Assembly: GCA_011049365.1 (NCBI GenBank)
Contig: DSBD01000027.1
Coordinates: 1-9,866 of the forward strand
Reading direction: 5' to 3'
From: Candidatus Vogelbacteria bacterium
Lineage (GTDB): Bacteria; Patescibacteriota; Minisyncoccia; Phycocordibacterales; XYD1-FULL-46-19
Length of the DNA stretch: 9,866 nt
Part shown: positions 5,823 through 9,866 of the stretch, piece after piece
Numbering within the stretch: the first letter of the stretch is position 1
Layout: the number at the start of each line of letters is the position of its first letter
The notes under the pieces: generated by a model
Database searches by the model: none
What the model was told of the DNA's origin: nothing
Seen by the model: the letters and a program-made list of their open reading frames with translations, nothing else
Made by a program: the position numbers and the translations under genes

Positions 5823-7970
5823 TTAAGTTTCACTTGGTGGATGTTCAAAGACTTCACGAGGTTTAGCGCCATCACCCGGTCCAATAACCCCTCGTTCTTC
5901 CAAAATATCCAATAATCTGGCCGCTCGAGCATAACCAACTTTCAATTTTCTCTGTAAATAGGAAGCTGAGGCCTTTCGGGCCATAATAACAGCTTCTCGA
6001 GCTTCTTCATATAACTCGTCGTCATCACCGGCATCTAATGAAGTTTTGAAAATTCCACCTTCACCACCTTCTTCACTTTCGGCCAAGTCAATTTCTTCAC
6101 TAGAAAAATCACTTTCTTTGTAGTTAGTTTTAAGATATTTAACTAACTTCTTCACTTCATCTTCGGAAATAAAGCCGGACTGGATTCTGATTGGCTTACG
6201 CATTTCACCGGACAAAAAGAGCATATCACCGGCACCGAGAAGTTTTTCTGCTCCCGGCATATCAATAATTGTTCTTGAATCTATTTGTGAAGCAACCTGC
6301 AAAGCAATACGAGAGGGGATATTAGCTTTTATCAAACCGGTGATAACTTCAATAGACGGTCTTTGGGTGGATATAACAAGGTGGATACCAACTGCTCGGG
6401 ACATTTGAGCCAGGCGAACAACAGCCGCTTCTAGTTCTCTTGGATAACTGGACATAATATCAGCCAATTCATCAATAATTATGACGATATAGGGCATCCT
6501 TTCAATTTCTTCATCTCCGGAAGAATTTTTAGCTAAAGCTGGTTCTAAAATATTTTTATGATAAGACTGAATATCACGGACCGCCTGGCCTTCTAAGATA
6601 TCATAACGTCTATCCATTTCTTTAGCTGCCCAACGCAAAGCTGCGATAGCTTTCTTGGGTTCGGTGATAACCGGAGTTAAGAGATGAGGTATTTTGTTAT
6701 AAAGTGTTAGTTCAACTCTTTTCGGGTCAACCATAATCAATCTCAATTTTTCTGGTGGATTACGGTAGAGGAGGGAAGTGATTAGAGTATGAATGGTAAC
6801 GGATTTTCCCGCTCCAGTAGCGCCAGCGATTAATAAATGAGGGGCTTTAACTAAATCAGCAAAATTAGCTTTTCCGGAAACTCCTCGTCCTAAAGCTACC
6901 AATAGTGATTTATCAGAAGAAACAAATTCTTTTTCACCTAAAAGATTAGCTAGGCCGAGAGTTGTTTTAGTCTTATTAGGTATTTCAATTCCGACCAAAG
7001 AACGGCCGGGGATGGGCGCTTCAATTCTTAAAGGATGAGCTGCTAAAGCTAAAGATAAGTCATTTTGTAAGCCGAGTATTTTAGATAATTTTACGCCTTC
7101 GGCCGGCTTCAAGGCATAACGAGTAATTGATGGTCCGATGGAAATTTCATCCATCTCTACCTGAATACCAAAATTAGCTAAAGTTCTTTTTATAATATTA
7201 GCATTGGCGCGAATATCACCAGCTGATGGCTTGCCGGAATCTTTAGCTAATAGAGATAAAGGAGGAGGAGTAAAATCACCCCGACCTTTTCTAAAACCAG
7301 ACAACTTATTAGCCAAATTGCCGAAAGTAAAACCTTCGTCATCTTCATCATCACTATCTTTATTTTTTGTTTTTTTAGTTTCTTCTGGTATCTCAGGTTC
7401 AATGATCTCAGGCTCTTTTTCTTCTTCCTCCTCTTCATAATATTCTTCCTCTTCTGGTAATTCTTTTTTCTTAAACAAATTTATTTCTTTGCCCAAAAGA
7501 TTCTTTAAGGAATGTAGATCAGCGTCAATAACAATGATTAAAGAGATGAGTGAAAGAGCATTTAGAATAATGAATGATAGATAAAAGTCAAACATATTTC
7601 TTAATAAACCAGAAGGTAAGCTACCAACTGCCCCACCGGAAGAAGGGGAGAATAAGCTGAAGATTCCTAGAACGGATACAAAGAGAACTAAGCTAGAGAT
7701 GACCTTAGGCCAGACTAAAGTCAATTTCCGTCCTCTTAAGAGAGAAAAACCAAACAAAAAGAAAATCAATCCAGCTACCACAAAACCTATGCCAATCAAA
7801 TCAGAAAAAACTTCTTTTATCTTTTCTCCAACCGGTCCGGCCAAATCAAACCAAGCAAACAAAAAACCGGCGCCGATTACCCAGCAACAAATAGCCACTA
7901 CCGCCTGCTTAGTACCGTCTTTTAATGTCTGCCACTTCTCCTCATCTTTATTATTTTTTCTTCTACCCAT
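5823..7970 (-). CDS. ftsK: DNA translocase FtsK/SpoIIIE
   Basis: FtsK is anchored at the division septum and pumps DNA with ATP so that chromosomes clear the closing septum. The 715-residue product has four predicted membrane segments (about 21-42, 59-79, 88-108, 127-149), a strongly acidic low-complexity linker (about 168-215), the alpha domain (about 250-340), and the RecA-like motor with Walker A GATGAGKS (383-390) and Walker B IVIIIDELAD (495-504; D500, E501). After a second acidic linker, the winged-helix gamma domain (about 650-710, ending near LDILEERGVIGPGDG) should read orienting DNA sequences. The linker is short, so the protein is nearer SpoIIIE length than E. coli FtsK. It heads the apparent ftsK-Ig-recA operon; no Shine-Dalgarno site precedes the ATG. 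Confidence 0.97.
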   Translation of the reverse strand: MGRRKNNKDEEKWQTLKDGTKQAVVAICCWVIGAGFLFAWFDLAGPVGEKIKEVFSDLIGIGFVVAGLIFFLFGFSLLRGRKLTLVWPKVISSLVLFVSVLGIFSLFSPSSGGAVGSLPSGLLRNMFDFYLSFIILNALSLISLIIVIDADLHSLKNLLGKEINLFKKKELPEEEEYYEEEEEEKEPEIIEPEIPEETKKTKNKDSDDEDDEGFTFGNLANKLSGFRKGRGDFTPPPLSLLAKDSGKPSAGDIRANANIIKRTLANFGIQVEMDEISIGPSITRYALKPAEGVKLSKILGLQNDLSLALAAHPLRIEAPIPGRSLVGIEIPNKTKTTLGLANLLGEKEFVSSDKSLLVALGRGVSGKANFADLVKAPHLLIAGATGAGKSVTIHTLITSLLYRNPPEKLRLIMVDPKRVELTLYNKIPHLLTPVITEPKKAIAALRWAAKEMDRRYDILEGQAVRDIQSYHKNILEPALAKNSSGDEEIERMPYIVIIIDELADIMSSYPRELEAAVVRLAQMSRAVGIHLVISTQRPSIEVITGLIKANIPSRIALQVASQIDSRTIIDMPGAEKLLGAGDMLFLSGEMRKPIRIQSGFISEDEVKKLVKYLKTNYKESDFSSEEIDLAESEEGGEGGIFKTSLDAGDDDELYEEAREAVIMARKASASYLQRKLKVGYARAARLLDILEERGVIGPGDGAKPREVFEHPPSET

Positions 7971-8003
7971 TGAATTTTAAAAAATTAAATTTATTACTTT
8001 CTA

Positions 8004-8012
8004 ATTATAACA
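8004..8012 (-). promoter_or_regulatory. Extended -10 promoter of the ftsK operon
   Basis: On the minus strand TGT then TATAAT (8009-8004), an extended -10, lies 33 bases before the ftsK ATG. A TTGACT word (8025-8020) is only 10 bases upstream, too close to act as its -35; no other -35 match is good. Confidence 0.55.
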
Positions 8013-8067
8013 AAAGAAAAGTCAAAATGCGAAAATTCCTTACATTTCAACATATTTTTTAAATTTA

Positions 8068-8105
8068 TTGGACATTTTCCTTTGTCTGATATATAATAGG
8101 ACAAA
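8068..8105 (+). promoter_or_regulatory. Promoter and possible operator of the winged-helix gene
   Basis: TTGGAC (8068-8073), an 18-base spacer and a perfect TATAAT (8092-8097) form a good promoter. An inverted repeat, TTTGTC (8081-8086) with GACAAA (8100-8105), straddles the -10, where a bound repressor would block polymerase. The leader is about 57 bases and contains TAAAAGACAT twice (8133-8142 and 8151-8160), the second copy directly before the start; no Shine-Dalgarno site. Confidence 0.6.
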
Positions 8106-8161
8106 ATGTTCAATAGTTTGTAAAGAGCGTTTTAAAAGACATTAAAGATATAAAAGACATC

Positions 8162-8977
8162 ATGAATCGAGAAAAAGACAATAATCAAAACCTATCTGTC
8201 CTATATAACTTGTCCGATAGGCAAAAAGAATTAACTTATTTATCAAAGAAGATAGATAAGCTGTCTTCAGCTGTCTATCTTTTGACCGAACATCTCCCTG
8301 ACCAAGAGCCACTCAAGTGGCGTTTGCGAGAAATTGCTATTGATATTTTGTCCGATATATCCACCAATCAAACTTCAATTAGTAACAACCAAAATGTCTT
8401 TTACGAATACTTTCGCTTAGAAGGAATTTTAGAACAAATAAATCGCTTGTTAAAAAATCTTTCTCTCTCTTCTAATACGGGTTTAATCTCATCTGTTAAC
8501 ATTGCAGTTATTAGTAAAGAATACCAGCAACTCTATCAAAGATTGGAAGCCATTGGACGACCAGAGATATTTTCTTCTCTTTTAAATACTCCCGAACCGG
8601 TTAGAGAAAAATCCCTACCAACCAACTCTCAATCTTTTTCAATCAAACCTGATGATAATAAGTCTGATAAGCAAATCAAAAAGACAATTACTACTCAAGA
8701 AACCAAGAGTACCATAAAGGACAAAAAACCAGTCATCAAAAAAGAAAAATCCACCCGTGTTTATACCGCTACTCCTTCGGCTAAAAATTCTAGACGGCAA
8801 GCTATCATAGACTCTATTAAAGGACATGGCTGGGTGGCTATAAAAGACATTGCCGATAATTTCCCAGAATGTAGTTCCAAGACTATTCAAAGAGAATTAA
8901 ATGAATTGGTTAGTAATAATGTCTTAAAGAAAAAAGGTGAGCGTCGTTGGAGTCGCTATGCCTATTTAAGTGTATAA
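8162..8977 (+). CDS. Winged-helix DNA-binding protein, probable regulator
   Basis: The 271-residue product has an all-helical N-terminal half (about 10-140, with YLLTEHLPDQEPLKWRLRE near 39-57), a long hydrophilic Ser/Lys-rich linker (about 150-205), and a C-terminal winged helix (about 211-270). There RRQAIIDSIK is helix 1, VAIKDIADNF helix 2, SSKTIQRELNELVSNNVL the recognition helix, and KKKGERRWSRYAYL the wing. The fold resembles DeoR-type winged helices, but no sugar-binding domain is present. Proteins of this outline are, as I recall, frequent in Parcubacteria; the target is unknown. It is divergent from ftsK and has an inverted repeat over its own promoter, which suggests autoregulation. 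A new promoter begins 7 bases after its stop. Confidence 0.85.
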   Translation: MNREKDNNQNLSVLYNLSDRQKELTYLSKKIDKLSSAVYLLTEHLPDQEPLKWRLREIAIDILSDISTNQTSISNNQNVFYEYFRLEGILEQINRLLKNLSLSSNTGLISSVNIAVISKEYQQLYQRLEAIGRPEIFSSLLNTPEPVREKSLPTNSQSFSIKPDDNKSDKQIKKTITTQETKSTIKDKKPVIKKEKSTRVYTATPSAKNSRRQAIIDSIKGHGWVAIKDIADNFPECSSKTIQRELNELVSNNVLKKKGERRWSRYAYLSV

Positions 8978-8983
8978 ATCTGT

Positions 8984-9012
8984 TTGACTTTAGATACTCT
9001 TTTCCCTATAAT
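8984..9012 (+). promoter_or_regulatory. Promoter P1 after the winged-helix gene
   Basis: TTGACT (8984-8989), exactly 17 bases, and TATAAT (9007-9012). It is the best promoter on the plus strand by consensus. Its transcript would start near 9019, about 400 bases before the next gene, so it either gives that gene a very long leader or makes a small RNA. Confidence 0.65.
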
Positions 9013-9093
9013 TAAAGTATTGAGTTTGAAGTTAATTTGAAGATAAGTTTGTGAATTTGAACCAAGAAAATGGCTCAACTATTTTCTCATAAG

Positions 9094-9102
9094 TTATCCA
9101 CA
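9094..9102 (+). promoter_or_regulatory. Single DnaA-box match
   Basis: TTATCCACA is a perfect match to the strict DnaA box. Only one copy was seen in the gap and no dnaA or dnaN is nearby, so this may be chance or a regulatory site rather than an origin. Confidence 0.3.
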
Positions 9103-9121
9103 AACAATCATTTACATTCTA

Positions 9122-9151
9122 TTTAACTTTTAAACTTAATTGATGTATAAT
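9122..9151 (+). promoter_or_regulatory. Promoter P2 of the envelope gene
   Basis: A perfect TATAAT (9146-9151), preceded directly by TG, with a weak -35 (TTTAAC, 9122-9127) at 18 bases. The start would be near 9158, leaving a leader of about 260 bases before the ATG at 9420. Confidence 0.5.
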
Positions 9152-9157
9152 ACCTCG

Positions 9158-9419
9158 TAGGACTGTAATGATAATTGTCTGCGATTTCAGTTCATTGACA
9201 ATTTGATAGACAGACAAAGAAATCAATTTGTTTATTAGTCTCTTTTTTCAATTCAAATTTATAAGTTAAAGAATTGGAGAAAGAGGATTGGTAAAATTAA
9301 AAAAATGAATAAGAAGCTTTAGTCGAAGTTATTCTTATTCGCGCTTTCTTTCGCTTGGCGGTTAACAACGTCAAAAAGAAGAAAGCAAATTAGAAGTTAA
9401 TTATTAATATAATTATTAT
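9158..9419 (+). promoter_or_regulatory. Long structured 5' leader of the envelope gene
   Basis: No frame of useful length is open here. Near the 5' end, AATTGTC (9173-9179) can pair with GACAATT (9197-9203), or TTGTCTG (9175-9181) with CAGACAA (9211-9217); these exclude each other. GATTTC (9183-9188) with GAAATC (9219-9224) would cross the second helix as a pseudoknot. Two hairpins at 9307-9386 follow, then about 33 bases almost purely A/T up to the ATG. There is no Shine-Dalgarno site. It may stabilise the mRNA, as leaders of S-layer genes do, or regulate it; the short AT-rich helices could be chance. Confidence 0.5.
9307..9386 (+). ncRNA. Tandem hairpins A and B in the leader
   Basis: Hairpin A: GAATAAGAA (9307-9315) pairs perfectly with TTCTTATTC (9332-9340); inside, G-C-T-T-T (9316-9320) pairs with G-A-A-G-T (9325-9329), leaving a 2-base bulge and a 4-base loop. 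Hairpin B: GCTTTCTT (9343-9350) pairs perfectly with AAGAAAGC (9379-9386), and inside TTGGCG (9355-9360) pairs with CGTCAA (9369-9374) through one G-T pair around an 8-base loop. Two 14-bp helices side by side, 33 bases from the start codon, are unlikely by chance. No T run follows, so they are not a simple terminator. Confidence 0.6.
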
Positions 9420-9866
9420 ATGAAAAAAGTTTTAATCGCTTTTGCCGGGTTGGCTTTGGTTGCCAGTTTGGCAGTTGCCGCTCCGGTTAATGCTTTGACT
9501 TTGACCACCGACCAGATAGTCGCTATCTTGGTAGGAGCTGGTGTAGAGCAGAGTGTTATTGATACCATAGAGGCCGCTTTAGCTCCTACCTCTGCAACCA
9601 GTCAATTTACTCCGGTTACTGTAACCGCTAACTTAGCTCCTGGTTCAACCGGTGAGAATGTTCGCGCCTTACAACAATGGTTGAATGCTAACGGTTATAC
9701 CGTAGCTACTACTGGTGCTGGTTCCCCTGGAATGGAGAGTGCTTACTATGGTGCTTTGACTCAAGCCGCTGTTGGACGACTTCAAGATGATCTAGGTGTC
9801 GCTTATGGAGCTTACCGAGGTTACTGGGGTCCTGCAACTAGAGGCGCTATTGCTAGCGCTGTAGTC
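9420..9866 (+). CDS. Secreted peptidoglycan-binding protein, 3' end cut by window
   Basis: The first 149 codons are present and the frame is still open at the edge. Residues 1-25 are a classical signal peptide: MKK, a hydrophobic core, then a likely cleavage site after PVNA. Residues about 28-55 look like a short helical module (TTDQIVAILVGAGVEQSVIDTI). Residues about 71-145 match the peptidoglycan-binding fold (PF01471-like): LAPGSTGENVRALQQWLNANGY, then TQAAVGRLQDDLGV and GYWGPATRGAI. The protein should be exported and bind the cell wall; more modules may follow. G+C is near one half and codons are strongly biased (GCT, GGT, ACC, GTT), which with two promoters and a long leader suggests high expression, as for a surface-layer component. 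Confidence 0.88.
   Translation, partial: MKKVLIAFAGLALVASLAVAAPVNALTLTTDQIVAILVGAGVEQSVIDTIEAALAPTSATSQFTPVTVTANLAPGSTGENVRALQQWLNANGYTVATTGAGSPGMESAYYGALTQAAVGRLQDDLGVAYGAYRGYWGPATRGAIASAVV

Noticed and set aside
5819..5938. Upstream in-frame extension of the Ig-like gene to an ATG at 5938
   Set aside because: It would overlap the ftsK C-terminal coding region by about 115 bases, and its sequence is the frame-shifted gamma domain. The ATG at 5818, 4 bases after the ftsK stop, directly precedes the membrane segment.
7204..7440. Plus-strand and second minus-strand open frames across ftsK
   Set aside because: They are shadows of the acidic linker, whose GAA/GAG-rich codons keep other frames open; composition is low-complexity Ser or Lys.
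9094..9102. Chromosome origin at the DnaA box
   Set aside because: Only one box was found, and neither dnaA nor dnaN is in the window.
9305..9322. Tiny leader peptide MNKKL with stop in the envelope-gene leader
   Set aside because: It has no ribosome binding site at a fitting distance, lies in hairpin A, and has no run of one amino acid that would suggest attenuation.

Overview
This AT-rich window (roughly one third G+C outside two richer genes) looks like a chromosome segment of an ultra-small bacterium of the Patescibacteria / Candidate Phyla Radiation, most like the Parcubacteria. That placement is inference. It rests on compact genes, starts without Shine-Dalgarno sites, an intein in recA, and a secreted peptidoglycan-binding protein downstream of a small winged-helix regulator. 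The standard genetic code fits every gene.

Layout. (1) Positions 1-1585, minus strand: rpsF-ssb-rpsR, the classical S6 / SSB / S18 operon. It is bracketed by a perfect 89-bp inverted repeat (1-89 and 1497-1585); a third copy of the 65-bp core ends in the rpsR stop codon. (2) 1586-2308: GC-rich hairpins, then efp with its own promoter. (3) 2321-3184: an orphan gene of different composition, with the only strong ribosome binding site in the window, enclosed by hairpins. (4) 3208-8012, minus strand: an apparent ftsK - membrane-anchored Ig-like protein - recA operon. recA is interrupted in its L2 DNA-binding loop by a 367-residue intein with a LAGLIDADG endonuclease. (5) 8068-8977, plus strand: a divergent gene for a C-terminal winged-helix protein, with an inverted repeat around its promoter. 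(6) 8978-9419: a 442-bp gap with two good promoters, a lone DnaA-box match and a structured leader. (7) 9420 to the edge: a secreted peptidoglycan-binding protein, cut by the window end.

How it works together. The left operon supplies ribosomal proteins and SSB; EF-P relieves stalling at proline runs. FtsK pumps DNA at the septum and RecA does strand exchange, so the middle operon joins recombination with chromosome segregation. The right end looks like a highly expressed cell-envelope gene behind a long structured 5' leader. The points most worth a second look are the leader RNA, the recA intein with a serine in place of the usual penultimate histidine, the inverted repeats around the ribosomal operon, near-leaderless promoters, and the foreign-looking orphan gene.
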